From: Cellvibrionaceae bacterium
GTDB taxonomy: Bacteria; Pseudomonadota; Gammaproteobacteria; Pseudomonadales; Cellvibrionaceae
NCBI GenBank assembly: GCA_028281575.1
Contig: JANQJP010000073.1
Span: forward strand, 1 to 46,489
Reading direction: 5' to 3'
DNA: 46,489 nt
A model generated the notes under the pieces. That model did not search any database. It had not been told where the DNA came from and saw only the letters and a program-made list of their open reading frames with translations. A program made the translations under genes and the position numbers. Below are positions 16,385 through 25,051 of this stretch, one piece after another; the stretch's first letter is position 1; every line of letters begins with the position of its first letter.

Positions 16385-16425
16385 GATACAGTATCTCGCT
16401 CTTTATAACAATGATTCGCATTCGC
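16385..16425 (-). promoter_or_regulatory. Candidate Fur/Zur-like operator and promoter of rpmE2-rpmJ2
   Basis: On the minus strand GCGAATGCGAATCATTGTT (16407-16425) matches 13 of 19 positions of the Fur consensus. It overlaps TGTTATA (16404-16410), which resembles a Zur half-site and an extended -10. Further downstream GATACAGTATC (16385-16395) is a perfect palindrome with a single central base. The position, 30-75 nt upstream of rpmE2, is right for repression. Confidence 0.45.
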
Positions 16426-16520
16426 ATTCGAATTTTTTGAATCGATCATTGCTCCGTGTGGCGACGTCATCCGGCTGGCGTTGAATCGATCATCAATATT
16501 GGACTGAACACCGAATTGCT

Positions 16521-16892
16521 ATGAAAGAACCACCTCCCGACATAGCCGAACGCATTGCTAAGATGACCTTCGCGGCAATCTACCCTCTCTACGTTGAGAA
16601 AATTGAAAAGAAAGGCAGAACCCAAAAAGAGTTAAACGAAGTTATAAAGTGGCTTACCGGCTACGATGAAAAAAAATTGAAATCTCTGATAGACGATAAA
16701 GCGACCTTTGAGGCTTTTTTCAAGAAGTGTAATCTAAATCCGAATGCGCACTTCATTAGAGGTGTTATTTGTGGTTATAGAGTGGAGGAGATTGAAGACC
16801 CATTCATTCGAAAGGTCAGGTATCTGGATAAGTTGGTTGACGAGTTGGCCAAGGGAAAGAAGATGGAAAAAATACTGCGCGCCGGTAAATAA
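16521..16892 (+). CDS. DUF2200-family protein
   Basis: The 123-residue protein aligns over its whole length with the DUF2200 family. It has [20 protein letters not shown] at the N-terminus, [19 protein letters not shown] in the middle, and [20 protein letters not shown] then [20 protein letters not shown] at the end. It is predicted cytosolic and no biochemical function is known to me. Such genes are common in accessory regions. Confidence 0.88.
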   Translation: MKEPPPDIAERIAKMTFAAIYPLYVEKIEKKGRTQKELNEVIKWLTGYDEKKLKSLIDDKATFEAFFKKCNLNPNAHFIRGVICGYRVEEIEDPFIRKVRYLDKLVDELAKGKKMEKILRAGK

Positions 16893-17035
16893 CAAGGCAT
16901 TTCTTAGTAGCAACTTATTGTGAGCATGCCGGATAACAATGCAATATACCCAAACCGGCGAAGCTTGGCGTGTTTAAATAGTCAGTCACTTGTCGCGGTT
17001 CGGTGGTTGAGGATGTTATGTACCAAGGAGTACGA

Positions 17036-17377
17036 ATGTTAAAAGTATGGAAAGTGATAGTATTTTTTTTAATTTTTGTTGTCACCGGAAGTTTGGGCCT
17101 TACTGTTGGCGCTTACGGAACTGGAAAGATTATGAGCACATTCATGCAGATGCGTATGGAGACTGATATCCACAGGGCGGCGATACAATTGGATTTAATT
17201 GGTAAAGGTAATATCGAGGCCGTTAGACATAGCATAGCCATGAGCGCGAACTGCGATATCGTATTTCTGGAATCCGCTATTGAGAGGGGTGAATATGAGG
17301 AAACACCATCATTTATTAAATTTAGAAATGAAATTGAGCCACTATTGACCGAATCTGATAAAGAGTCGTGTAATTAA
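17036..17377 (+). CDS. Hypothetical single-pass membrane protein
   Basis: The protein is 113 residues from the ATG at 17036, which has AAGGAG 6 nt upstream; a GTG at 17003 is in frame but unsupported. Residues 4-25 (VWKVIVFFLIFVVTGSLGLT) form a membrane helix, with the remaining ~85 residues soluble and probably periplasmic. The family is not recognised. Confidence 0.6.
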   Translation: MLKVWKVIVFFLIFVVTGSLGLTVGAYGTGKIMSTFMQMRMETDIHRAAIQLDLIGKGNIEAVRHSIAMSANCDIVFLESAIERGEYEETPSFIKFRNEIEPLLTESDKESCN

Positions 17378-17512
17378 AACTAAAAAGTTATTTAAAATTT
17401 AGTTATGTTTGTGGTTTATCCCATTTATTCAAATGCTTTGGTGGGATATTGGCATTTAATAGGGGTGGCGATGAGTTTTGAAGGGATGTCTGATACGAAG
17501 TAAGGTGAAAAA

Positions 17513-17896
17513 GTGCATCTAAAAACAACGGGGGTTGATCACATTAATCTTCAAGTAAAAGATTTAAATGCATTAAGAAAATTCTGGGACAATTTGCTTG
17601 GTTTTAAGGTTCTTGAGGGGTTTCCTGATGTAAAGGGTGTGGTTGTTGGTTCGGCGAAAGCTAAGATCGCTCTCTACGAAAGCAAAGAATTAGGTGATGT
17701 TAGGCGCCAGGGTTTTTCTCATTTAGGTTTCCATATCTCGAATTTTGATGAGGCAAAAGAGTTGTGTAAGAGAAACGACGAGCCGATATTATATAAGGAT
17801 ATCGTATCCTGGCCCATGTCACATTCGCTTTACATTGAAGATCCTAATGGCTATGAGATAGAGTTAACTGATACTTGGGGCAGTGGGTTAAAATGA
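17513..17896 (+). CDS. VOC (glyoxalase/bleomycin-resistance fold) protein, copy 1
   Basis: The 127-residue protein is a single VOC unit with two beta-alpha-beta-beta-beta modules. Likely metal ligands are His in VDHINLQV (residue 10), His in FSHLGFH (about 70-74) and Glu in GYEIELTDTW (near 115). It starts with a GTG preceded by AAGG. A paralogue at 25646 differs at about 22 of 127 residues. The two copies bracket the lyase/amidinotransferase operon, so a role in detoxifying or modifying its product is plausible but unproven. Confidence 0.85.
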   Translation: MHLKTTGVDHINLQVKDLNALRKFWDNLLGFKVLEGFPDVKGVVVGSAKAKIALYESKELGDVRRQGFSHLGFHISNFDEAKELCKRNDEPILYKDIVSWPMSHSLYIEDPNGYEIELTDTWGSGLK

Positions 17897-18005
17897 ACCA
17901 CAAGAGTGTCATCGCGCTCCCGTGACTTGCCGTAATAATTCACTTATCTTCTTCTGTTTTAGCCGGTCCTATATATGAAGTTATTACGGTCGAATTGGGG
18001 GTTGA

Positions 18006-18401
18006 ATGTTGGTAATTAGGTATATATTGGCAATAGGGGCAGCAATCCTGTCCACCGTGGTATTTGCGTTGTTCTATGAATTGGTTTTAGGTGTTCTTAA
18101 CCATAAATTCGGTGGCGCTAGCGAAGCAATTTTTCCGTTGAGTTATATACAGGACCAAATGCTATTGGCTGGTGTTGTAGTATTTATGATGCTTCCTATA
18201 TATGGTATTCCAGTTTACTTAATTGCAAAACGTTTATCACTTATAAAGTGGTATGTGGTGCCTCTGTTGGCAGTTCTTCCTGTGATATTACTATGTATCG
18301 TTTTTGGAAACGGATGGATATATTTTACGCGATACAGCACATACTTTTTGAGCGCCGGAATTACATTTTCACTAATCATGTCGTGTTCAAGGAGTACGTA
18401 G
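18006..18401 (+). CDS. Hypothetical four-helix membrane protein
   Basis: The 131-residue protein has four hydrophobic segments (about 3-24, 53-73, 78-100 and 110-128). It lies alone between the first VOC gene and a terminator-like hairpin. I do not recognise a family. Confidence 0.6.
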   Translation: MLVIRYILAIGAAILSTVVFALFYELVLGVLNHKFGGASEAIFPLSYIQDQMLLAGVVVFMMLPIYGIPVYLIAKRLSLIKWYVVPLLAVLPVILLCIVFGNGWIYFTRYSTYFLSAGITFSLIMSCSRST

Positions 18402-18431
18402 GAAAGCGTAGGTTTTGTCTCTGTACATAAC

Positions 18432-18460
18432 GGGATGGATCTCCTGTTATCCCATTTTTT
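18432..18460 (+). terminator. Probable Rho-independent terminator
   Basis: GGGAT (18432-18436) pairs with ATCCC (18449-18453), and a six-T run follows (18455-18460). It sits 30 nt beyond the membrane-protein stop and separates it from the biosynthetic operon. Confidence 0.5.
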
Positions 18461-18463
18461 CAT

Positions 18464-18713
18464 CTTATGAAAGGAGAATGAGGCTTCAAATTTAAATCAT
18501 AGTTTGGGGCAGACAGAATATAATAGGGCGCTCATGCTAAATTGGTTCAGTTTTAGATATGTTATCCAGTAGCTGATTAAAATTTGGGAAATAGTTTCTC
18601 TATAAGTATTGCTTGCCCAAAGCAATTAGAGAGCTTAGTATCCCTCGCGCACGCCCTGATTTGGGGCGCTTAGAACAAAAAAATAATAATTAATAAAAAA
18701 GAGGTATCAATCT
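18464..18713 (+). promoter_or_regulatory. Leader region of the biosynthetic operon with two hairpins
   Basis: A TATAAT occurs at 18519-18524 but with only a weak -35. Further down, ATTGCTT and AAGCAAT (18608-18626) form a perfect 7-bp stem with a 5-nt loop. GCCC/GGGC flanked by GCGC pairs forms a second stem around 18648-18671. An AT-rich stretch and AGAGG precede the ATG at 18714. No T-tract follows the second stem, so an attenuator is not obvious. Confidence 0.35.
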
Positions 18714-20120
18714 ATGACTGGGTGTCCTCATAGTCGAGGCCACGTCACAGATTCGATGTTTCATGGTGCAGGATACGCGACAAGCGTTACCAAGAAGATT
18801 TTTTGTGATCGATGCCGATTAAGGCGTTGGCTTCATATAGAAGCCGCTCTGGCTAAAAGCCAGGCGGATTGCAGCATTATTCCTATTTCCGCCGCCGACG
18901 TTATTTATAAAGCGGCATATTCCTGTGAAATTAATTATGAAAGAGTCGCGAAAGGCATTCACGCCACTGCGCACTCTTTAGTTCCCCTTCTTGCCGAATT
19001 ACGTGAAAGTTGTGATGTAGATTCTGCCCAATTTGTTCACTTTGGTGCGACAACTCAGGATATTCAGGACACGGCTCAATCTATGGAAATGCGGGAAATA
19101 CTTGATGCCGCCGAACAGAGTTTACATATCTTACTCGCCCACTTAGCGCGCTTAGCCGAGCGCTACAGAGAACAACCCATGGTGGGGCGAACCCACGGTG
19201 TTGCCGCCTTGCCAATCACCTTTGGATTGAAGGTGGCCAGCTGGATCGATGAATTACTTCGTCACTTGCACCGCATCGACTACATACGTCCCCAGGTGGT
19301 GGTGGCGCAGTTATTTGGCGGTACAGGAACCATGTCTGCCCTGGGGAAAAATCCGCTATCGCTTCTTGAGCGTTTTGCCACTTACCTTGAATTAAACGTA
19401 CCTTCAATGGCATGGCATGCCGCCCGGGACAGGGTTGCGGAATTTGTTAATACGCTGGCAGGTTTGACGGCAACGCTTGCCCGCATAGCAGACGAGGTTC
19501 GGGTGTTGTCCAGCGCTGAATATGGCGAACTCAACTTAAAGTGGGTTGCCGGCACTGTTGGCAGCAGCACCATGCCGCATAAACGTAACCCCGAAGTGTG
19601 TGAACAAATTGTTACGTTGGCAAGACTGGCTAAGGCGCAAATGGGAATAGCGATGGACAGTATGATTCAGTTGCACGAAAGGGACTACCGTGGAACCCGA
19701 TTGGAATGGTGTGCAGTGCCAGATGTTTCGCACTATTGCGTTTCAGCACTGAGTTTAGCCGGTAAGTTGGTAGAAGGGCTTACGGTTAATCAGGACAGAA
19801 TGAATACCAATTTATTGTCTGTTAAGGATGGCGTATGCACTGAGAATGCGATGATGCGCATGAGTGCAGAACTCGGAAAAGAAAACGCCTTTCAATTGAT
19901 GTATGAGCTGAGTCAGGCGAGCCAAAGTTTAGGGAAGCCGCTACAGGAAATGATTGAGGCTAATCCTATTGCGTCCGATGCGTTGGGAGGAAACGATGGC
20001 ATTGCCAACGTTTTTGACCCTCGCAGCTGCTTAGGGCAAAGCGGTGCACTGGTAGATAAAGTGCTCGCGCAATACCGAAGCACAAAGCAAAGCATGACCC
20101 CGGAAGAGAGTGTTCTTTAA
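18714..20120 (+). CDS. Aspartase/fumarase-superfamily lyase (adenylosuccinate-lyase/CMLE type), first of two
   Basis: The 468-residue protein is a full-length superfamily member. Helical signature blocks are HFGATTQDIQDT (109-120), GRTHGVAALPITFG (158-171, His161) and GSSTMPHKRNPE (283-294) with the catalytic serine loop. These enzymes form or break C-N bonds next to fumarate, or do cycloisomerisation. Housekeeping PurB is unlikely given the operon. The first ~18 residues (with CPHSRGH) are unusual. It opens an operon that continues 26 nt later with an amidinotransferase. Fumarate release from a succinyl-amine, or addition of an amine to fumarate, would both fit. Confidence 0.85.
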   Translation: MTGCPHSRGHVTDSMFHGAGYATSVTKKIFCDRCRLRRWLHIEAALAKSQADCSIIPISAADVIYKAAYSCEINYERVAKGIHATAHSLVPLLAELRESCDVDSAQFVHFGATTQDIQDTAQSMEMREILDAAEQSLHILLAHLARLAERYREQPMVGRTHGVAALPITFGLKVASWIDELLRHLHRIDYIRPQVVVAQLFGGTGTMSALGKNPLSLLERFATYLELNVPSMAWHAARDRVAEFVNTLAGLTATLARIADEVRVLSSAEYGELNLKWVAGTVGSSTMPHKRNPEVCEQIVTLARLAKAQMGIAMDSMIQLHERDYRGTRLEWCAVPDVSHYCVSALSLAGKLVEGLTVNQDRMNTNLLSVKDGVCTENAMMRMSAELGKENAFQLMYELSQASQSLGKPLQEMIEANPIASDALGGNDGIANVFDPRSCLGQSGALVDKVLAQYRSTKQSMTPEESVL

Positions 20121-20146
20121 TTACTGATAAGCATTGAAGAGTCAAT

Positions 20147-21181
20147 ATGCGACCTGTAAGCGTACACAACGAGTGGGACCCTCTAGAAGAAATTATTGTT
20201 GGAACAGCGATAGGTGCGCAGTTTCCTAAAGCCGAACGCAGTTTCCAAATTTTAGAGTTTCCTCAACACCAATTAAGCGATATGCCTTCGGGTCCGTTTC
20301 CCGATTTTGTCATTGAAGAAACGGAAGAAGACCTCGAAGCCTTGGTCGCTGTACTTAAAAAGTTAAATGTACGTGTTCGACGTCCCGATGTTACCGATTT
20401 ATCAAAATCGTTTGGCAGCAGTGAGTGGCAGAGCAGTGGCCTTTACAACTATTGCCCGCGCGACATTCTGCTATGCGTCGACGACATGATCATTGAGTCG
20501 CCTTCACCTTTGCGCGCCCGTTATTTTGAAGTGCATGCCTATCAGAATCTGCTTATTGAATATATGCAAAACGGTTGCCGATGGCTCTCTGCACCTAAAG
20601 GGCGCTTAGCGGATGAAAGCTATTTGGAAACCGGCGCAAAGCATGTCCGCCTGGGAAATCTGGAGCCGGCTTTTGACGCAGCCAATGTGCTGCGCATGGG
20701 GGAGGATTTACTTTATTTGGTGTCCTCCACAGGTAACGAGTTGGGGTGCCAATGGCTCCAGTCGATTTTGGGTAGCCGTTACCGTGTGCACCCGCTGCAC
20801 GACCTATATGTCGATACGCATATCGACTCCACCATAACCCTGCTTCGGCCAGGTTTAGTATTAATAAATTCCGATAGAGTGCCCAAACACAAGCTGCCAG
20901 CGGTATTTAAAAATTGGGATGTGCTTTGGTCTCCCGAAGTTGTCGACATCGGCTATACCGGTCAGCCCTATGCAACAAAATGGATAGGGCTGAATTTCCT
21001 TATGGTTAACCCTAACCTGGCCATCGTGGATAAAAATCAATTACCACTTATTAAAGCGCTGGAGTCCCATCGGATTGAGGTCATCCCATTAGAATTGCGC
21101 CATGCCAGAACGCTAGGCGGCGGGTTTCACTGTGTTACCTTGGATGTGGTCAGAAAAGGTAGTTTGGAGAATTACCTTTGA
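20147..21181 (+). CDS. Glycine-amidinotransferase-like enzyme (AGAT/StrB family)
   Basis: The 344-residue protein matches the arginine:amine amidinotransferases. The catalytic set is visible: Asp177 in EPAFDAANVLR, His225 and Asp227 in HIDSTITLLRPG, and Cys329 in LGGGFHCVTLDV. The substrate-binding RDILLCVDDMIIE and PLRARYFE stretches are also conserved. Such enzymes move the amidino group of arginine to an acceptor amine, giving a guanidino product plus ornithine. The acceptor is unknown here. Homologues act in creatine, streptomycin, cylindrospermopsin and phaseolotoxin pathways, none of which shares this gene set. Its stop overlaps the next start (TTGA). Confidence 0.9.
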   Translation: MRPVSVHNEWDPLEEIIVGTAIGAQFPKAERSFQILEFPQHQLSDMPSGPFPDFVIEETEEDLEALVAVLKKLNVRVRRPDVTDLSKSFGSSEWQSSGLYNYCPRDILLCVDDMIIESPSPLRARYFEVHAYQNLLIEYMQNGCRWLSAPKGRLADESYLETGAKHVRLGNLEPAFDAANVLRMGEDLLYLVSSTGNELGCQWLQSILGSRYRVHPLHDLYVDTHIDSTITLLRPGLVLINSDRVPKHKLPAVFKNWDVLWSPEVVDIGYTGQPYATKWIGLNFLMVNPNLAIVDKNQLPLIKALESHRIEVIPLELRHARTLGGGFHCVTLDVVRKGSLENYL

Positions 21182-22374
21182 TAAAAACACACGTAAAAGA
21201 AATGATTCAACACATTACGCAGGCCGAGAAGTTTGCCCAAAACCCTTCGTTTTATTTATACGACGGAGAGGCGATTGCCGGGCAAATTGAAAAGCTTCAA
21301 CGGGTAATGCCAAAAAATGTTGACCTCTACTATGCAATGAAGGCCAACCCACATCCTGCTGTGTTAAATTTTCTGACCAACCTCCCGTATGTGAAAGGCG
21401 TCGAAATAGCCTCTACAGGTGAGTTGGAAACTGCGCTTAGCTCGTATCGCCCCAAGCACATAATTTTTACCGGACCAGGAAAAACCCTGGCGCAGTTACA
21501 AGAATCAATTGACGCGGGGATTAAGCAAATCCACATTGAATCTTATCTCGAGGCCGTGCGAATTGAGACGCTAGCAACAGAAAGCCCTGTCGATGTACTA
21601 ATGCGCGTTAACGCAGCCCGGTCTTTAGAAGGTGCGAACAATCAGGCAACCGGCGGTCCTTCAAAATTTGGTGTGGATGAAGAAGTAATGTTTGAAGTTG
21701 CAGGCAAAATACAGCAGCTTAACAATATCAATCTTCAGGGCTTACATTTTTTTTCTGGTAGCGGAGTACTTGATAGCCAACATTTGCTTGCGCACTTTAA
21801 ATACGTTTTCGAATTATCTCGGCGTTTTGAAGCAGAATTTGGCTCCATTGACATTATCGATCTTGGTGGCGGTTTTGGTATTGATTATTCCGGTAATGGC
21901 AAAGAGCTTGATATTGAACACCTGGGCAGGGGATTAAATGCCTTGGTTGAACGTTACGGATTCTCAGATAAGAAATTAATCCTGGAATTGGGTAGATACC
22001 TGGTGGGAGACTCGGGCTTTTATGTGTGTGAAATTGTGGACATTAAAGTGTCCCAAAGCAAAAAACACATTATTACTTCTGGCGGGATGAATCATCAGCA
22101 CAGGCCACGATCAAAAGGTATAAATCATCAGACCTTCGTTTTACCGCGTAATTTGCCTCGCCTCTATATAGAGCAACTGTCGGTGCATAATGAAGTCGTC
22201 GATATCTGTGGGCCACTTTGTACTAAGGATGATGTTTTAGCGAAGAAAATCCAGATTGAATCCGCAGAGGTAGGCGATTTAGTGGTTATTGCCCAGTCGG
22301 GTGCCTATGGTAAATCCGCTGCGCCATGCAACTTTTTGAGCCATCCTCAACCGCCTGAGTATTTTATTGGCTAA
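21178..22374 (+). CDS. PLP-dependent decarboxylase, BtrK/LysA fold type III
   Basis: The 398-residue protein has the alanine-racemase-like barrel. The PLP lysine is Lys55 in YYAMKANPHP, the phosphate loop is DLGGGFGIDY (228-237), and the active-site Cys348 lies in VDICGPLCTKDD, as in diaminopimelate and ornithine decarboxylases. The end GDLVVIAQSGAYGKSAAP resembles BtrK and exosortase-associated decarboxylases rather than housekeeping LysA. The start is TTG at 21178, supported by GGAGA and the 4-nt overlap. It presumably decarboxylates an amino acid, free or carrier-bound, to supply or process an amine. The usual HxHxGS-type loop is HFFSGSG here (190-196). Confidence 0.88.
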   Translation: MIKTHVKEMIQHITQAEKFAQNPSFYLYDGEAIAGQIEKLQRVMPKNVDLYYAMKANPHPAVLNFLTNLPYVKGVEIASTGELETALSSYRPKHIIFTGPGKTLAQLQESIDAGIKQIHIESYLEAVRIETLATESPVDVLMRVNAARSLEGANNQATGGPSKFGVDEEVMFEVAGKIQQLNNINLQGLHFFSGSGVLDSQHLLAHFKYVFELSRRFEAEFGSIDIIDLGGGFGIDYSGNGKELDIEHLGRGLNALVERYGFSDKKLILELGRYLVGDSGFYVCEIVDIKVSQSKKHIITSGGMNHQHRPRSKGINHQTFVLPRNLPRLYIEQLSVHNEVVDICGPLCTKDDVLAKKIQIESAEVGDLVVIAQSGAYGKSAAPCNFLSHPQPPEYFIG

Positions 22375-23765
22375 TGCACCCTTCAACGTATCAATTATTT
22401 GAAGAAAACTTTTCGACAGACGAGTTGAGGCACATCTTTTCAGAACGCACTATGGTCGCTCGTTGGCTCGATGTTGAGGCCGCACTTGCCTGGGCGCTGG
22501 GCGAGCTTGAGTTAATTCCAAAACTTGCCGCTGAAGAAATCGCAGCTAAAGCCAATATCGACAATATTGATTTTGACGCGATGGTGGAGGACAAAAAAAG
22601 AACCACGCATGAACTGGTTGCACTTGTCCGCCAGTTGGAGCGCATCTGCAGCCCCGCCTCCGCGCGATATATCCATTGGGGCGCTACCACACAGGATATT
22701 CTCGATTCAGGCATGGCACTGCAATTGCGCGATGCCTATCAAATTCTGCGTAGAGATCTCGAAGCACTTGTAAGTGTACTTGCGGATTTAGCAGAGCGCC
22801 ACCGTGATTCTGTCATGATAGGGCGCACCCACACACAGCATGCCTTACCCACCACTTTTGGTTTTAAAGTGGCTGTTTGGGTGGCCGAGATGATGCGACA
22901 TTTAGAGCGCTTAAGAGAAGCGCAGCCGCGTATTCTTACCGGACAGTTTGGCGGCGCAGTGGGCACACTGCCTACTTTTGGCGAGCAAGGCCCAGATGTA
23001 TTGAAGGTGATGATGCAGCGTTTAAACCTGCAAGTGCCATTAATCTGCTGGCACTCGGCACGCGATTGTTGGGCGGAGCATTTAACACTTTTAAGCTTAT
23101 TGGGCGCGAGTATCGCAAAAATTGCCAACGAACTCGCTTCGCTAAGTGCTACTGAAATCGGTGAGGTATTAGAGCCGGTCGATGCTAACACTGTTGCGAG
23201 CTCTTGTATGCCCAATAAACGAAACCCGCTCGGCTTGGAGAGCGTCTCAGCCACCTGTGCAATGCTCGAAGACTTGGTTATTTCAGGGCTTGGTGCCATG
23301 AAAACGATACATGAGCGTGATCAAACAACGTGGTTGCGAGGTTGGGCGAGAATCTCGGAAGCGACGAGCCTGGCAGGCGCGGCCCTGAATAATATGTTGG
23401 GTTTATCGCAAGGACTTGAGGTTAACACCAAGCGCATGGAAGAAAACCTCCATCTTTTAGGGGGGGTAATTATGGCTGAGCGCATCGCGTTGAAGCTGCA
23501 AACTAGAATTGGCTATCAACAGGCACAATACCTGGTAAGAAAAGCCGCTGAAAGTACTCGAGATAGTGCAAAATCATTTTGTGAAATATTGTTTGCCGAA
23601 CCTGAAATTGCCAAATATTTTACTTTAGCTGAATTAGAAGCGCTTATTGATCCTCAAACATACTTGGGCGCAGCGCAGAAGCAAGTGGACAACGTTGTAT
23701 TGGCTGCCCGAACCCTGCTTGGAAATAAGGAGGCGCTCAATGGTGATTACAGAAGAGAAACCTAA
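22374..23765 (+). CDS. Aspartase/fumarase-superfamily lyase, second of two
   Basis: The 463-residue protein has the same fold as the first lyase but is clearly divergent from it. Blocks are HWGATTQDILDSG (101-113), GRTHTQHALPTTFG (150-163) and the signature ASSCMPNKRNPLG (275-287). The usual GSSxMPxKxNP has become ASS and the family-typing position after MP is Asn, not His (adenylosuccinate lyase), Gln (argininosuccinate lyase) or Gly (fumarase). The start shares one base with the upstream stop (TAATG), and the 3' end overlaps the next gene by 26 nt. Two such lyases in one operon suggest two successive additions to, or eliminations of, a fumarate-like unit. Confidence 0.87.
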   Translation: MHPSTYQLFEENFSTDELRHIFSERTMVARWLDVEAALAWALGELELIPKLAAEEIAAKANIDNIDFDAMVEDKKRTTHELVALVRQLERICSPASARYIHWGATTQDILDSGMALQLRDAYQILRRDLEALVSVLADLAERHRDSVMIGRTHTQHALPTTFGFKVAVWVAEMMRHLERLREAQPRILTGQFGGAVGTLPTFGEQGPDVLKVMMQRLNLQVPLICWHSARDCWAEHLTLLSLLGASIAKIANELASLSATEIGEVLEPVDANTVASSCMPNKRNPLGLESVSATCAMLEDLVISGLGAMKTIHERDQTTWLRGWARISEATSLAGAALNNMLGLSQGLEVNTKRMEENLHLLGGVIMAERIALKLQTRIGYQQAQYLVRKAAESTRDSAKSFCEILFAEPEIAKYFTLAELEALIDPQTYLGAAQKQVDNVVLAARTLLGNKEALNGDYRRET

Positions 23766-24981
23766 GGTAGCTGAAGTAACCCAAGTTCTTTCTTATTTAA
23801 TAGAGCGGTGGGTAGCTAACAACGTTGATACCCATGGGCGGCCACTTGGAGAGCATAGATGCAAAGGCGCTTATCCAGAGTTAAATACACAGCATCGTAC
23901 TTGCATGTATACGGGCAGCCGTTACCAACATGCTCACCCTATGAACTTAAGTGCATTGCGTGATATTTCTCAGCAGTGGGCGCTAGTAATTGAAATCTTA
24001 GTGGCGCTGCACCGTGAATATTTACGTAAAAATAACAACAGCACCTTTGATATTAAAAGCTTTATGCATGTGGCGGGCGCGGGTGTTTTACTGCCAGATT
24101 ACCTGTGTTTGCACGCGGATAAGCAAGACTTTAACACTGTTTTTACAGTAGACATTTCTGGGCTTTATAAAGTCTGTCTGGGGGCTTTGGCCGTTGCCTG
24201 GGAACTAAGCGTTGTTAAAGATGTTTCTGGTGAAGATCCTGTGCGACTAGACCCGCATCTCGTTTACGAATACCTGGAAGATATGCAATGGCTTATCGGA
24301 CCAGAAGAAGTATGTGGTGGGTCAAAGCGCCTTATTATTGAAATGTTTGTTGCAATGATAGAGGGTGACAATTCTGGCTTGGGTTCAAACCGCACGTTAG
24401 ACGAGTTACTCCCCGGCGTTGATGTAGATAGCTTTATGGGTTTTTCAGAAGCTGCCAATGAACTGTTATACAAAGTGGTGATGTTTTGGGTTAAAGGTGC
24501 AGGTTTTGACCCCAATAACTTACAACCTGGTACTTCAAAAAAAATAAAAAAACGAATAATCGAAAATTTAAGCAATCGCTTTCAGGAAGTCATATCGCAT
24601 CCAAAAGGATTTCCGGGAGAAATCGCAGGCGTAATACTCAAACATTATCCCGATATTAAGCATGCGGAACATGAGGAAATCCAAAGCTTCGATAGCAATT
24701 TATCCGCTGATACTGGGGGAATAAGCACTTTTCTTACGAAGCTTTTTACAGAAGGTGACTCCATAGAAATAAGTGATTTATCACAACAACTGTCTCAACA
24801 AAGAAAAAGTTATTTTGTGTATGAGGAAAAAATGATTAAAGAGCTCGGGTATTTAATTAATACAGCAGTAACTTGTTTAGGTTATCCTGAAAGTGATTCT
24901 GATATGACACCACTAGAGTTAATGAACGTGATTGGCGCTACACCGAGAAAGTTTTTTGATCAATTAACAGCGAAAAACTAA
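23740..24981 (+). CDS. Unrecognised 413-residue protein of the biosynthetic operon
   Basis: AAGGAGG followed by the ATG at 23740 defines the start; the frame is open further back inside the lyase gene. The protein is predicted cytosolic and largely helical. Conspicuous residues are clustered His/Cys/Tyr in EHRCKGAYPE and HRTCMYTGSRYQHAHP (about residues 42-68) and HREYLRKN near 93. These could ligate a metal or haem, in the manner of all-helical oxygenases. I cannot assign a family. Its place in the operon suggests the distinctive tailoring step. Confidence 0.75.
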   Translation: MVITEEKPKVAEVTQVLSYLIERWVANNVDTHGRPLGEHRCKGAYPELNTQHRTCMYTGSRYQHAHPMNLSALRDISQQWALVIEILVALHREYLRKNNNSTFDIKSFMHVAGAGVLLPDYLCLHADKQDFNTVFTVDISGLYKVCLGALAVAWELSVVKDVSGEDPVRLDPHLVYEYLEDMQWLIGPEEVCGGSKRLIIEMFVAMIEGDNSGLGSNRTLDELLPGVDVDSFMGFSEAANELLYKVVMFWVKGAGFDPNNLQPGTSKKIKKRIIENLSNRFQEVISHPKGFPGEIAGVILKHYPDIKHAEHEEIQSFDSNLSADTGGISTFLTKLFTEGDSIEISDLSQQLSQQRKSYFVYEEKMIKELGYLINTAVTCLGYPESDSDMTPLELMNVIGATPRKFFDQLTAKN

Positions 24982-25051
24982 AGCGCGCAAAATGTCATAT
25001 TTCCAAAAAGTTATTCTGTATGGAATAAGCGCTACCCTAAGGGTATATTGA

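Noticed and set aside
14884-18000. Integron cassette array (many small unrelated genes, TA pair, VOC, DUF2200)
   Set aside because: I found no convincing attC sites with paired core sequences between the genes, genes lie on both strands, and no integrase is present.
18714-20120. Housekeeping adenylosuccinate lyase purB
   Set aside because: The gene is divergent, has an odd N-terminus, and is embedded in a specialised operon with a second lyase and an amidinotransferase.
20147-24981. Identification of the operon as a phaseolotoxin, saxitoxin, cylindrospermopsin or creatine pathway
   Set aside because: Only the amidinotransferase is shared; none of the other diagnostic genes of those pathways is present.
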